Source: Paenibacillus wynnii
GTDB lineage: Bacteria > Bacillota > Bacilli > Paenibacillales > Paenibacillaceae
DNA length: 64,000 bases
Assembly (NCBI RefSeq): GCF_000757885.1
Contig: NZ_JQCR01000001.1
Location: 186,001-250,000 of the forward strand
Direction of reading: 5' to 3'
Of this stretch, positions 33,676 to 42,508 are shown in pieces. The translations under genes were made by a program, and so were the position numbers. The stretch's first letter is position 1; each line of letters opens with the position of its first letter. The notes beneath the pieces were generated by a model. The model made no database searches. It was not told the origin of the DNA and worked only from the letters and a program-made list of their open reading frames with translations.

Positions 33676-34671
33676 ATGGATACCGCTACACATGTAGTTA
33701 TGGGCCTTGGCCTAGCCGGGCTTTCCTTCGTCGATCCTGTGGTTAGCTCGAATCCTGCACTCTCCGGGGCAGTTATGCTTGCGACCGTGCTTGGTTCCCA
33801 AGCCCCCGATGCGGATACCGCACTACGCTTGAAAGACAACGCCTTGTACATCCGTAATCACCGGGGAATCACACATTCCTTACCTTTTTTACTGATTTGG
33901 CCGGCATTTTTAACGCTGGTGATTTCACCTTTCTTCGGGATAACTAGCCTTCAATCTATCGGACATCTTGCCCTTTGGAGCTTCATTGCTGTGGCCATAC
34001 ATGTTTTCTCAGATCTTTTTAATGTATATGGCACTCAGGCAGCACGTCCCTTTACGGAAAAATGGATCGCCTGGAATATTATCCACATCTTCGACCCCTT
34101 TATATTTGGGAGTCATTCGGCGGCAATTGTGCTCTGGATTAGTGGTATGGTTCCACCCGCTCCGTTATTTATTACGCTGTATGTTTGTATCACCATTTAT
34201 TATTTATGGAGAACCACTGTTCATTACCGACTCACGAACAATATAAAGAACAAGGATGTACGGCATGATTCCAGTGACCGCTACATTGTAATCCCAACAA
34301 TTACACCTAGACGTTGGAATATCGTTAAAGCGAAGATAGACGGGAGCTATGATGTAGGACAATTAATCAATGGCCATCTCAAATGGCTCAAGCATGCGAT
34401 CAGTTCCACCCACCCGGCGGTTGAACATTCTAAGGCTCATCCCGATATACAAGCTTTTTTGTACTTTACCTCCTACGCCGTAGCAGAAGTAGAAGAACTT
34501 CCCTCTGGTTATATTGTACGCTGGGGTGACGTTCGTTATTTGCATCGCAAGCAATTCCCATTCGTTGCTGTTCTCGTCATGGATAACCAATATCACCCCT
34601 TGAATACTTATGTAGGCTGGCTTAGCAGTGACAAGCTGGATGAAAGATTTGCCTTAGACTCCGGGACATGA
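33676..34671 (+). CDS. YfhP-family membrane-bound metal-dependent hydrolase (DUF457)
   Basis: AAAGGAG precedes the ATG. The 331-residue protein begins MDTATHVVMGLGLAGLSFVD and has SQAPDADTALRL and NHRGITHSLPF, the His/Asp motifs of the YdjM/YfhP (LexA-binding inner-membrane hydrolase) family, within five membrane segments. The C-terminal half is soluble. In Bacillus YfhP represses yfhQRS genes, but here the neighbours differ. Function uncertain. Confidence 0.85.
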   Translation: MDTATHVVMGLGLAGLSFVDPVVSSNPALSGAVMLATVLGSQAPDADTALRLKDNALYIRNHRGITHSLPFLLIWPAFLTLVISPFFGITSLQSIGHLALWSFIAVAIHVFSDLFNVYGTQAARPFTEKWIAWNIIHIFDPFIFGSHSAAIVLWISGMVPPAPLFITLYVCITIYYLWRTTVHYRLTNNIKNKDVRHDSSDRYIVIPTITPRRWNIVKAKIDGSYDVGQLINGHLKWLKHAISSTHPAVEHSKAHPDIQAFLYFTSYAVAEVEELPSGYIVRWGDVRYLHRKQFPFVAVLVMDNQYHPLNTYVGWLSSDKLDERFALDSGT

Positions 34672-34743
34672 TGCTTTACATCAGCATATATTAATTGACT
34701 ATTGACTCCTTTACCTAGTTGAGGCACAATCACCATAAAGCGT

Positions 34744-34783
34744 AAAGAAACCCGTCAGAGATTAGCTCTGCGGGTTTCTTTAT
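34744..34783 (+). terminator. Terminator after the YfhP-family gene
   Basis: AAAGAAACCCG and CGGGTTTCTTT form an eleven-base stem with an inner AGAG/CTCT pairing. Confidence 0.85.
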
Positions 34784-34848
34784 GAAATAAGACAGAAGAG
34801 CTGACGCATCAGACAGCCTCTAATGTAAAAGAAAGGAATATGGTCTTC

Positions 34849-35016
34849 ATGGGCAAAGGTCTTTCTCTTTGGTTTGCGTGTTCTTCTATCCTTATCCTCA
34901 CCGCTGCCTCTATTGCTATCAGTTATAACGTGTGGATAGCACTTTTGCTTGGAGTTGCCTGTGTGCTTAATATCGGGTGGGGCTTTATCATTAAAGCACG
35001 CCGAAGACGAGGTTAA
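34849..35016 (+). CDS. Two-span membrane miniprotein (55 aa)
   Basis: AAAGGA lies ten bases before the ATG at 34849; an ATG nine bases earlier is too close to it. Two hydrophobic helices (LWFACSSILILTAASIAI and VWIALLLGVACVLNIGWGF) are followed by a basic end (KARRRRG). It is convergent with trpS and has no recognised family. Confidence 0.5.
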   Translation: MGKGLSLWFACSSILILTAASIAISYNVWIALLLGVACVLNIGWGFIIKARRRRG

Positions 35017-35033
35017 GATTCAATCATTTACGC

Positions 35034-36023
35034 TTAGCGGAAAGGAAGGAAACCCATCCGTTCTTTTACACCTGCTAAAGTCTCAGCCGCGAGGAACCGA
35101 GCTTTTTCCGCACCTTCGGCTAAGATATCGGTAATCGTACCTGAACTGCGGATTTCATGATACTTCTGCTGTAGAGGTTCAAGGGTAGCAACCACTACTC
35201 CAGCTAGATCTTTTTTGAATCCACCATACCTTTGACCTTCATACTGATCAGCTACCTGCTGCAGTGTCATCCCTGCAAATTCAGCGTAGATAGACATTAG
35301 ATTACTGATCTCCGGTTTATTCACCGTATCATATTTAATTTCACTGCCGGAGTCCGTGGTAGCGCGGCTGAATTTTTTGCTGATAACATCCGGCGGATCC
35401 AACAACGCGATGTAGCTTCCAGCATTCGGGCTGCTCTTGCTCATTTTCTTGGTTCCGTCGTCCAATGACATAATACGGGCGCCCACCTCTGGAATAAACG
35501 GTTCGGGAATAGTGAAAAATTCTCCAAAGCGGTGATTAAAGCGTCCTGCCAAATCACGGGTTAATTCCAGATGTTGCTTCTGATCTTCTCCTACTGGAAC
35601 AAGGTCAGCGTTATATAAAAGAACATCGGCTGCCATGAGCGAAGGGTAGACAAACAATCCCGCCCCAACCGATTCTTTACCGGAAGATTTGTCTTTGAAC
35701 TGAGTCATCCGCTCCAATTCACCCATGTTAGTGAGTGTTGTCATCAACCATCCCAGTTCTGCATGCTGTGGTACATGAGACTGCATGAACACGTTCGCTT
35801 TGGCTGGGTCGATACCTGCGGCAATATATAGTGCAGCTACCGACTCGGATTGCTCACGAAGCGCTGTAGGCTCCTGTGGAACCGTAATCGCGTGCAGATC
35901 TACCACCATGAAATAACATTCGTTCTCATGCTGTAATTTTACATAATTCTTGATAGCTCCAATGTAATTCCCGATCGTGAGCGATCCGCTGGGTTGAATT
36001 CCCGATAATACCTTTTTAGCCAT
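35034..36023 (-). CDS. trpS: Tryptophanyl-tRNA synthetase
   Basis: The 329-residue enzyme shows the class I signatures PSGSLTIGNYIGA (HIGH variant) and KKMSKSSPN (KMSKS), with DLVPVGEDQKQHLELTRDLA between. It charges tRNA-Trp. A T-box leader with a Trp (UGG) specifier precedes it, so it is induced by uncharged tRNA-Trp. Confidence 0.97.
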   Translation of the reverse strand: MAKKVLSGIQPSGSLTIGNYIGAIKNYVKLQHENECYFMVVDLHAITVPQEPTALREQSESVAALYIAAGIDPAKANVFMQSHVPQHAELGWLMTTLTNMGELERMTQFKDKSSGKESVGAGLFVYPSLMAADVLLYNADLVPVGEDQKQHLELTRDLAGRFNHRFGEFFTIPEPFIPEVGARIMSLDDGTKKMSKSSPNAGSYIALLDPPDVISKKFSRATTDSGSEIKYDTVNKPEISNLMSIYAEFAGMTLQQVADQYEGQRYGGFKKDLAGVVVATLEPLQQKYHEIRSSGTITDILAEGAEKARFLAAETLAGVKERMGFLPFR

Positions 36024-36073
36024 AATATACGCCTCCGTCTTCTAATTTAATTCTGATTTTGACTTCCGTGAAC

Positions 36074-36320
36074 GCAAAAAAGGCCACATCCGAAAGGGAC
36101 GTGTGCCGTGGTGCCACCCTTATTCGCTGAAATCCCATATTGTACAGGGGAACAGCCTTATAGCTTCCTTTAACGGGGAAGAGCCGGCCGGTCTACTAGG
36201 GTCTAGAATCCCGTTCAAGCGCGGCACTCAGGGGTCCATTCATCAAGAGGTTTCCACCGGTTCGCATCATCCACCGGCTTTCTGAAGGTCCCTCTCCTGC
36301 CTACTTATCCCCGTCATCAC
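36074..36320 (-). ncRNA. T-box leader of trpS (Trp specifier)
   Basis: On the minus strand the canonical T-box AGGGTGGCACCACGG lies at 36106-36120, followed by a terminator (CACACGTCCC...CGGATGTGG then TTTTTT, 36075-36104). Upstream, stem I contains the GGTG...GAACCGG blocks, and the codon TGG in the GAATGGACC loop (36236-36238 on the complementary strand) is the likely specifier for tryptophan, matching the gene. Confidence 0.93.
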
Positions 36321-36460
36321 ATTACCATGATTTATTGTTGCATACATCATAGAACTTAAAAAGGAACTTTGTCAATTCCTTAACTGCTGGAACATAAATC
36401 TGTTATGATAAGGTTACCATGTTCAATTCCGATAACAGTTACGATAAAGGAGCAAATCTC

Positions 36461-37438
36461 ATGAAACAGGTGACCAAAGGGCATTGGGGCGGTTATGATA
36501 CTTATATTTTGCACAGCCGCGAACTCGAACTCACGATATTGCCACGGCTTGGAAATAGTGTAATCTCCCTGTGGGATCGCAAAGAGAACCGGCATATTCT
36601 TCGAGGTCCTGATGAAAGTGATCAAGCCTTTTTTATGCAAAAACCTTACCACTTCGGTATTCCACTATTGGTTCCCCCAGGACGTATACGCAAGGGACAT
36701 TTTCAATTCGAAGGTGTGAATTATCAATTTGATCAAAATACTGCCGGTGATAACCACATCCATGGTCTGCATAGAACACAATCCTGGTGTGTTAGCGACA
36801 TAGAGGAAGACGAGGAAGGCTGCGCGGTGACTACAGAGTTTCGCACAGAGGATGATCCTCAGTGGATGAGACAATTTCCGGTTCCACTTCAGTTTGAAAT
36901 GACATTCCGGCTTCAGGATGACAAGCTGAAACAGAGTCTAAAGGTTACAAATCTGGGGGATCACCGTATACCTTTCGGAATGGGTTATCACACCTGGTTC
37001 ATGATTGACGGTCAACCCGAGCGTTGGAATCTTAAGCTTCCTGTAGAAAGTATATACGAGTTAACTGATGAACTACTTCCGAGTGGCAATGTGACTGAAT
37101 TAGGGTCTTTAGATATACTGAACGAGGGAATGAATCTGCGAGGGACTGATTTGGATACCGCGCTGCGCATTGGAGCCAAAAGACCTGCCGAAGCTTTGCT
37201 GCTGCGTGATGACGGTTATGGGCTTCGTTATACTGCTGATGAGAATTGGTTTCGGCACTGGGTAGTATACACAAAGGGATCTGCTGATCAGTTCCTATGT
37301 GTAGAGCCTTATACTTGGCTGCCAGATGCACCGAACGTTTCAGACGATCCCGAATTTACAGGTTTGCTTGTATTAGAGCCGGGTCAGACCTTGGAGTTAT
37401 CAACATTCCTTGAAATGATTTATCCTGTAACTCACTAA
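36461..37438 (+). CDS. Aldose 1-epimerase family protein
   Basis: The ATG at 36461 is set by AAAGGAGC. The 325-residue protein has galactose mutarotase family features: RLGNSVISLWDRKENRHIL, a histidine in NHIHGLHRTQSW, a second in GYHTWFMID, and the acidic CVEPYTWLPDAP near the end (catalytic-base region). It probably interconverts sugar anomers; the specific sugar is not evident and the neighbours do not tell. Confidence 0.88.
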   Translation: MKQVTKGHWGGYDTYILHSRELELTILPRLGNSVISLWDRKENRHILRGPDESDQAFFMQKPYHFGIPLLVPPGRIRKGHFQFEGVNYQFDQNTAGDNHIHGLHRTQSWCVSDIEEDEEGCAVTTEFRTEDDPQWMRQFPVPLQFEMTFRLQDDKLKQSLKVTNLGDHRIPFGMGYHTWFMIDGQPERWNLKLPVESIYELTDELLPSGNVTELGSLDILNEGMNLRGTDLDTALRIGAKRPAEALLLRDDGYGLRYTADENWFRHWVVYTKGSADQFLCVEPYTWLPDAPNVSDDPEFTGLLVLEPGQTLELSTFLEMIYPVTH

Positions 37439-37470
37439 GATTTACCAGCCTTACAACCTACCTGATAAAT

Positions 37471-37500
37471 GCATGAATTGTAGTCTCCGCGCTCATACTA
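37471..37500 (+). promoter_or_regulatory. Sigma-G type promoter of the SASP gene
   Basis: GCATGA (37471-37476) and CATACTA (37494-37500) are 17 bases apart, matching forespore sigma-G promoters, and end about 30 bases before the SASP start. Confidence 0.75.
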
Positions 37501-37530
37501 TCTTCACAACGGGCGAAGGAGGTGACAAAC

Positions 37531-37776
37531 ATGGGTCAAGCAGGTCAAAACCAAGGTGGTCGTCGCAGTAGCCGTAACAACCTGATCGTTCCGCAAGCTA
37601 ATCAAGCATTGCAACAACTGAAATACGAAGCAGCTCAAGAGCTTGGAGTTACCATCCCTCAAGATGGGTATTATGGAAACTATACTTCCCGCGAAACCGG
37701 TTCTTTGGGAGGATATATCACCAAACGTCTCGTACAACTGGCAGAGCAACAATTGTCTGGTCGTTCGAATTCGTAA
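37531..37776 (+). CDS. Alpha/beta-type small acid-soluble spore protein
   Basis: The ATG at 37531 follows GGAGGTG. The 81-residue protein has the SASP signatures: [20 protein letters not shown] with ELG (the GPR protease cleavage site area), [20 protein letters not shown] and [15 protein letters not shown]. SASPs coat spore DNA and protect it from UV. It is a single gene with its own sigma-G promoter and terminator. Confidence 0.96.
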   Translation: MGQAGQNQGGRRSSRNNLIVPQANQALQQLKYEAAQELGVTIPQDGYYGNYTSRETGSLGGYITKRLVQLAEQQLSGRSNS

Positions 37777-37831
37777 CAATATTTCTTTATCCGGTTAAAA
37801 ACCTCTTCGGGTTTTGATCCGAGTAGCTTTT

Positions 37832-37872
37832 AAGCCTTCTACGCCTCTTAATTGAAGCGTAGAGGGCTTTTG
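37832..37872 (+). terminator. Terminator after the SASP gene
   Basis: Stem AAGCC.TCTACGC / GCGTAGA.GGCTT with a T run. Confidence 0.8.
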
Positions 37873-37905
37873 CATGTAAGAAGCTATTCTGTGTATGTAT
37901 TGTTC

Positions 37906-38319
37906 TTAGCCGTAAAGTTGGTCAGAGCCCGTATCTGCTTGCGCTCCCCGAGGATAGCGGATCATCAGGTTAGCCATATTATAGTTAGACTCCAAAGTAG
38001 CATCCACGACAACCATCCCTTGCATGATCGCAAATTCATAGCTAATTTCGCCATGTGTCCATCGTTTCTTATACCTTAAGCTTTCCAGAGCCATATTGCG
38101 GAAGGAAGATTGCTGAACCACTGACATCCCCTCACACTCCACACTGAAAGCTCCGCTGCGTCCAGTAAGCGGGTTATGTCGAATTCCAAATTTACCGATT
38201 ACATTGTTTCGTATTTGCACAAATACCGTTCCAGAGGATAAACCTGACAACTCCTCCTGCAGTTCTTTAAACACTAAATCTAGTTGACGTGCCAATGATA
38301 ATTGTTCACTCTTAAGCAT
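37906..38319 (-). CDS. Conserved hypothetical protein (137 aa)
   Basis: GGGGGAAA lies just upstream of the ATG (weak Shine-Dalgarno). The product is soluble, opening with a helix (LSLARQLDLVFKELQEELSG) and then a beta-rich body (GTVFVQIRNNVIGKFGIRHN, ISYEFAIMQGMVVVDATLES). No motif or membrane segment is recognised. It sits between the SASP gene and pepF. Confidence 0.75.
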   Translation of the reverse strand: MLKSEQLSLARQLDLVFKELQEELSGLSSGTVFVQIRNNVIGKFGIRHNPLTGRSGAFSVECEGMSVVQQSSFRNMALESLRYKKRWTHGEISYEFAIMQGMVVVDATLESNYNMANLMIRYPRGAQADTGSDQLYG

Positions 38320-38507
38320 ATATTTCCCCCTTAGCGTACTGATCTTATATATATATAAGACTTAAGGCTGATTATAGGGTACTTACATATGTCATTCAAC
38401 ATTATTCAACAAAATTGGGTGAATATTCCTACAAATGCGCATTATTCACTATTTTTTGTTATATATTCCTCTGAAAAATGAGCATTTTCGACAATATGGA
38501 TATAAAA

Positions 38508-38537
38508 AAAGACCTCCTTTTCAGGAAGTCTTTCGTA
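38508..38537 (-). terminator. Terminator after pepF
   Basis: AAGACTTCCT and AGGAGGTCTT form the stem, with TTTTT after it in the leftward direction. Confidence 0.8.
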
Positions 38538-38572
38538 TTAACACTCCATTTTGATTAAATACAATATATTAC

Positions 38573-40360
38573 TCAAGCTAAATCCTTGGTCATTTCTAAG
38601 AATTCAACAATATCTGCGGTTATTAAATCAGCCGCGCCCTGCCAGAAATCAGGTTGTGTAAGGTCAGCTCCCAAATGCTTAGCTACCAAGGCCTCCAGTG
38701 TCATAACACCCGTATCCCGCAGGAGATCATCATATTTGTCCGCAAAGGTTGCTCCCTCTTGCAGAGCCAGGCGATATAGACCTGTGCTGAACATGTACCC
38801 AACAGTATAGGGGAAATTGTAGAAAGGAACCTCCGTTGCGTAGAAATGCAGCTTGGAAGCCCAGAAATGAGGATGATACTCGGAAAGAACACCACAATAA
38901 GCTTCCTTCTGAGCCTCCTCCATTAGAGCACACAGTTCTTCCGCATGAACTAAACCTTCCTTGCGCTTTTCGTAAAAACGGGTTTCGAACAAGAAGCGGG
39001 CATGAATGTTCATAAAAAAGGATACGCTGTTCTGAATTTTGTTCTCCAATAGGACCAGCTTCTCTTCTGCACTGCCTGCGGACTTAACTTGAGCATCGGC
39101 TACAATGACTTCCGCAAAGGTTGAAGCAGTCTCCGCTACATTCATGGCGTAATTTTGGTTAAAGACCGGTTGATCATCCAGCAGATAAGAATGATAAGCG
39201 TGCCCCAGCTCATGAGCTAGTGTAGACACACTTGTTGGTGTACCGCTATAGGTCATAAAAATCCGTGATTCCTTACGTTCAGGGAAAGAAACGCAGAAGC
39301 CGCCGGGACGTTTGCCGGGGCGATCCTCTACTTCAATCCAGTTGCTATTAAAAGCATGTTCTGCAAAGTCAGCCATCTTCGGACTAAATTTGCGGAATTG
39401 GGTAACAATATCGGCAGCCGCATGATCATAAGAAATTTTTCCGGATGATTTGCCAATCGGGGCCTCGACATCAGCCCAGCCAAGGGACTCCATGCCAAGC
39501 AGCTTCGCCTTGCGCTCAAGATAGGACACAAGTGCAGGTTTAGTGTTACCTATTACTTCCCACATCACATTCAGCGTTTCATGGGTCATACGATTAATGT
39601 TTAGCGGATCTTTCAGAACATCTTCCCATCCTCGGCCTTTATACAGTTTCAAGCGAAAACCGCCTAAGTGGTTCAATGTATCTGCACAGAAATCCGCAAC
39701 TCCGCCCCAAGCCTCTTCCCATTTACGGAACATAACTTCTCGGACCTTCGGGTCGGGGTCATCCAATTTGTTAAAAGCCTGCCCTGCTGATAGAACCTTA
39801 TCCTCAAAAGGAATCGCAATTGAACCCACTATCGTCTCATAATGCTCGCTCCAGCCATGATATCCGTCTACTGCAAGCTCCAGTGCCATACTTTCCAGCT
39901 CGGGGCTCATTTTCTCACGGGCTAGATCACGGCTTTCAGTGAGCACGAATGTTAGAGGTGCGATTTCCGGACGGGCCATCCATTGCGTCCATACTTCGTC
40001 ACTTGTCTGACGCAGCACGTTGTCAAACTCCGATCGAATGCCCTGCAACCTGGCACTAAGTCCCGCCACTTTGCCTGACAGACTCACTGCAGCTTTGTCC
40101 TGTTGGTTCTGAGCACTTAAACAGATAGAGAACTCAGCCGCAACGACGATACGACCTGAACAGCTTTGCAGCAACTCAATGATCCCATCTAAAGGTTTGG
40201 TAGTTTCTTCATCCGTAGGAACCGCTACCACCAGAACTTCTTTATGCAGCTTTTCGATATCACTCACTAACTCATTCAGAAAAAGTTCGAATTCAGGTGA
40301 TGCTGAGCCGCCTGCAAAAAGAGAATCAAGCTCCCAGGTTAGCGATAAAGGGTGTTTCAT
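38573..40360 (-). CDS. pepF: M3-family oligoendopeptidase
   Basis: The 595-residue protein carries the zinc site LAHELGHAYHSYLL (HExxH) with the third ligand in the following helix (AETASTFAEVIV), the mark of the M3 oligoendopeptidase F family. It degrades short peptides in the cytoplasm, with no signal peptide. GTGAG lies before the ATG. It stands alone between terminators. Confidence 0.93.
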   Translation of the reverse strand: MKHPLSLTWELDSLFAGGSASPEFELFLNELVSDIEKLHKEVLVVAVPTDEETTKPLDGIIELLQSCSGRIVVAAEFSICLSAQNQQDKAAVSLSGKVAGLSARLQGIRSEFDNVLRQTSDEVWTQWMARPEIAPLTFVLTESRDLAREKMSPELESMALELAVDGYHGWSEHYETIVGSIAIPFEDKVLSAGQAFNKLDDPDPKVREVMFRKWEEAWGGVADFCADTLNHLGGFRLKLYKGRGWEDVLKDPLNINRMTHETLNVMWEVIGNTKPALVSYLERKAKLLGMESLGWADVEAPIGKSSGKISYDHAAADIVTQFRKFSPKMADFAEHAFNSNWIEVEDRPGKRPGGFCVSFPERKESRIFMTYSGTPTSVSTLAHELGHAYHSYLLDDQPVFNQNYAMNVAETASTFAEVIVADAQVKSAGSAEEKLVLLENKIQNSVSFFMNIHARFLFETRFYEKRKEGLVHAEELCALMEEAQKEAYCGVLSEYHPHFWASKLHFYATEVPFYNFPYTVGYMFSTGLYRLALQEGATFADKYDDLLRDTGVMTLEALVAKHLGADLTQPDFWQGAADLITADIVEFLEMTKDLA

Positions 40361-40468
40361 GTATACTCACCATTCCTTTTGTCTTATTAGTTTGCTTTGT
40401 AATTGACATAAACCCATGGTAAAGTGGATAACGAATAAGTAACCATCAGATAACAGGAGGACTTAAAC

Positions 40469-40678
40469 ATGCGGCCATTACAAATTTCGCCGGAAACGGC
40501 TATAGCGTTATCTAAGCAACTGGGTGTTCCACTGGAACATTTAATGCATATGCCACAACATATTTTGTTACAAAAAATAGCTGAGCTCTCGAGAAAAGAG
40601 GCCACTCCCACTACTGGGGAGGATCTCTCCTCAGGAACCGAAACTGACGAACCTTCCGCACAGAAGGATGAGACATGA
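40469..40678 (+). CDS. YycC-family protein (69 aa)
   Basis: AGGAGG precedes the ATG. MRPLQISPETAIALSKQLGV followed by LEHLMHMPQHILLQKIAELS matches the YycC family of Bacillales. The last 25 residues are a disordered acidic tail (GEDLSSGTETDEPSAQKDE). Its stop overlaps the next start as ATGA. Function unknown. Confidence 0.85.
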   Translation: MRPLQISPETAIALSKQLGVPLEHLMHMPQHILLQKIAELSRKEATPTTGEDLSSGTETDEPSAQKDET

Positions 40679-40905
40679 TTCCATTCAGCCATACTTGGCC
40701 TTATGATATTATACTAGGCGATATATATGTACAGTACTGCCCGTTTTGCAACACGGATAACGTGCTATTACCTATGAAGCCGAAAGAATTGCAGACCGTC
40801 CGGGAAGGCAAAAAGAAGCTGCTAGTCTTTCCCTGCTGTCATGCAAGCCCAACCGTTATAGACAACGACGGAGACTACCTTTTGTTCGACAGATCCGTTA
40901 GATAA
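40675..40905 (+). CDS. Small protein with CPFC zinc-like motif (76 aa)
   Basis: The start overlaps the YycC-family stop by four bases. The product contains YCPFCNTDNVLLPM and later FPCCHASPTVI, two cysteine pairs that could hold one zinc. It is coupled to the YycC-family gene, so a shared role is likely. No family name is known to me. Confidence 0.8.
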   Translation: MIPFSHTWPYDIILGDIYVQYCPFCNTDNVLLPMKPKELQTVREGKKKLLVFPCCHASPTVIDNDGDYLLFDRSVR

Positions 40906-40942
40906 ATAACATCTATATCGTCTGCGTAATTGAACGAAACAG

Positions 40943-40968
40943 GGGAACCTGAGACTACTCAGGTTCCC
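40943..40968. terminator. Bidirectional terminator overlapping the DUF2225 gene end
   Basis: GGGAACCTGAG and CTCAGGTTCCC form a perfect eleven-base stem with a four-base loop. The right arm includes the DUF2225 stop. Confidence 0.7.
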
Positions 40969-41672
40969 TCTGTTCCGGACAGTAATTCATCAGGATCCAT
41001 CTTTGCATCCCTCATTTGCTCACGCAACACACCCCACTGCTCACGTGCCGCCCTGATCATCGCTGCATCCATAATTCTCTGATCATTGATTAGGCGAGAG
41101 AACCACATCACAGCCTCAGAGAACTTACCTATACGTCGGTTCAGCTCTCCTATAAGGTATAGCAGGCGGGCATCATTGCCGCCAACTCCATCTCGCTCAT
41201 AAACGTTAATATAAGCATCAAGTGAAAATCGCAAAAATCTAAGTTCCTGCTCGGTCTCCCCGTTATAACGGTACAGCCAGGCAATATGATGCAGCAAACT
41301 CGCAAGTATCCGATCCTTATCCTTAATACTCTGCGCACATAGCAAGGCCAGCTTATAGGTCTCCAAAGCCGCCTCCCAAGAACGATGGCCGTCAAAATGC
41401 TTTACTGTCCATCGGTCACCGATACTTTTCTTAAAGGCTGCCTTCTGTATCTCTGTCAGCTTGTCCGCTGAATTCTCAGTAGAGGCAAACCCACATCTCG
41501 GGCAGACCCGAACTACATAATAATCAGGGTTTTCTTCCTTGTAGTAGGAGCAGAAGTCTGCATCTCGGCGAATTGCCTTTTTGAGACTGGGCCGTACTCT
41601 CGACGTTTGGAACTCATGTTCACAATTACAGCACTTCACCTTAATGGAGTATAACGGTATTAAATCTGTCAA
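40959..41672 (-). CDS. DUF2225 protein with zinc-ribbon N-terminus
   Basis: The 237-residue protein begins with two CxxC pairs (KVKCCNCEHEFQ and VRVCPRCGFAST), a zinc ribbon, followed by TPR-like helices (AALETYKLALLCAQSIKDKD, GKFSEAVMWFSRLI). This is the DUF2225 family of Bacillales and Clostridia. It probably mediates protein contacts. It is upstream neighbour to the globin gene on the same strand. Confidence 0.88.
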   Translation of the reverse strand: MTDLIPLYSIKVKCCNCEHEFQTSRVRPSLKKAIRRDADFCSYYKEENPDYYVVRVCPRCGFASTENSADKLTEIQKAAFKKSIGDRWTVKHFDGHRSWEAALETYKLALLCAQSIKDKDRILASLLHHIAWLYRYNGETEQELRFLRFSLDAYINVYERDGVGGNDARLLYLIGELNRRIGKFSEAVMWFSRLINDQRIMDAAMIRAAREQWGVLREQMRDAKMDPDELLSGTEGT

Positions 41673-41700
41673 ATGCCCTCATTCCTTTCACACTACAGCT

Positions 41701-42090
41701 TTACTCTTGTTCTCTGGGCGTATTGACAAAATGATTCGCAGGCCCTGCCAGACGGCTCAATACGAACGAACGTAAGGGCTCCTCCACAGCAGTTTCCTCC
41801 AGCGCCTTCTTCATACAATCCAACCAATCCTCCGCACGCTCCGGTGTTATCGGGATATGCATATGCCGTGCTCTCATCATTGGATGTCCATGAAGATCAG
41901 AATATAGCGTAGGACCGCCAAAAAATTGACTCAGAAACTGATATTGCTTCTCCAAGACAGGAGTTATATCCGCTGGAAATAACGGACTGAGCTTCGGGTG
42001 AAGCTGTACTTTTTCATAAAAGACTTCAACTAGGCGATGCAGCCCTTCAGCTCCCCCCAGATTTTCATATATACTCTCATTTGGATTCAT
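41701..42090 (-). CDS. Truncated hemoglobin, group II type
   Basis: The 129-residue protein starts ESIYENLGGAEGLHRLVEVF with a 2/2 globin fold, and HPMMRARHMHIPIT holds the proximal histidine of group II. It binds oxygen or nitric oxide; in Bacillus the homologue YjbI works with the thiol stress system. A weak terminator region overlaps the next gene. Confidence 0.92.
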   Translation of the reverse strand: MNPNESIYENLGGAEGLHRLVEVFYEKVQLHPKLSPLFPADITPVLEKQYQFLSQFFGGPTLYSDLHGHPMMRARHMHIPITPERAEDWLDCMKKALEETAVEEPLRSFVLSRLAGPANHFVNTPREQE

Positions 42091-42170
42091 TGAATTTACC
42101 AGCTTTCTTCCATATTAAGTATTGCGATCAGTTAATTATAACAAAAAATTAAAGCAATATCCCTCTCATC

Positions 42171-42203
42171 ACAAAAAAGACGCTAAACATTTGTTTAGCA
42201 TCT
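42171..42203 (-). terminator. Terminator after the 31-aa membrane peptide gene
   Basis: GCTAAACA and TGTTTAGC arms with TTTTTT following in the leftward direction. Confidence 0.7.
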
Positions 42204-42216
42204 CGGGCAGCATATT

Positions 42217-42312
42217 TTAGTAGGTACGAAAGTCCTCATCACCAGGTGGGACAAGGGAGGCACGGATTACATATACAAAAGCACAAACAAGAACTCCGGC
42301 TACTACGCTCAT
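42217..42312 (-). CDS. Single-span membrane peptide (31 aa)
   Basis: GGAG lies eight bases before the ATG at 42310-42312. The product MSVVAGVLVCAFVYVIRASL is one hydrophobic helix, followed by a short acidic tail (PPGDEDFRTY). It has its own terminator, which supports a real gene. Function unknown. Confidence 0.5.
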   Translation of the reverse strand: MSVVAGVLVCAFVYVIRASLVPPGDEDFRTY

Positions 42313-42508
42313 CACCATCACTCCATCCTTATTTATCAAGGTAAAAAAGGTGTGCATTTAATTAAACTTATTTTATCACAATATGAAATGAAAAGCACCT
42401 CATTTTGTAACCGCTTTCTTATTTTTTTTGTGCTGTTTGTCCACTCTTTTGCATAAATCTAATCATAGATCGCGGAAGCTTATTCCTGCGTGTTGAGGAA
42501 GTGAATTT

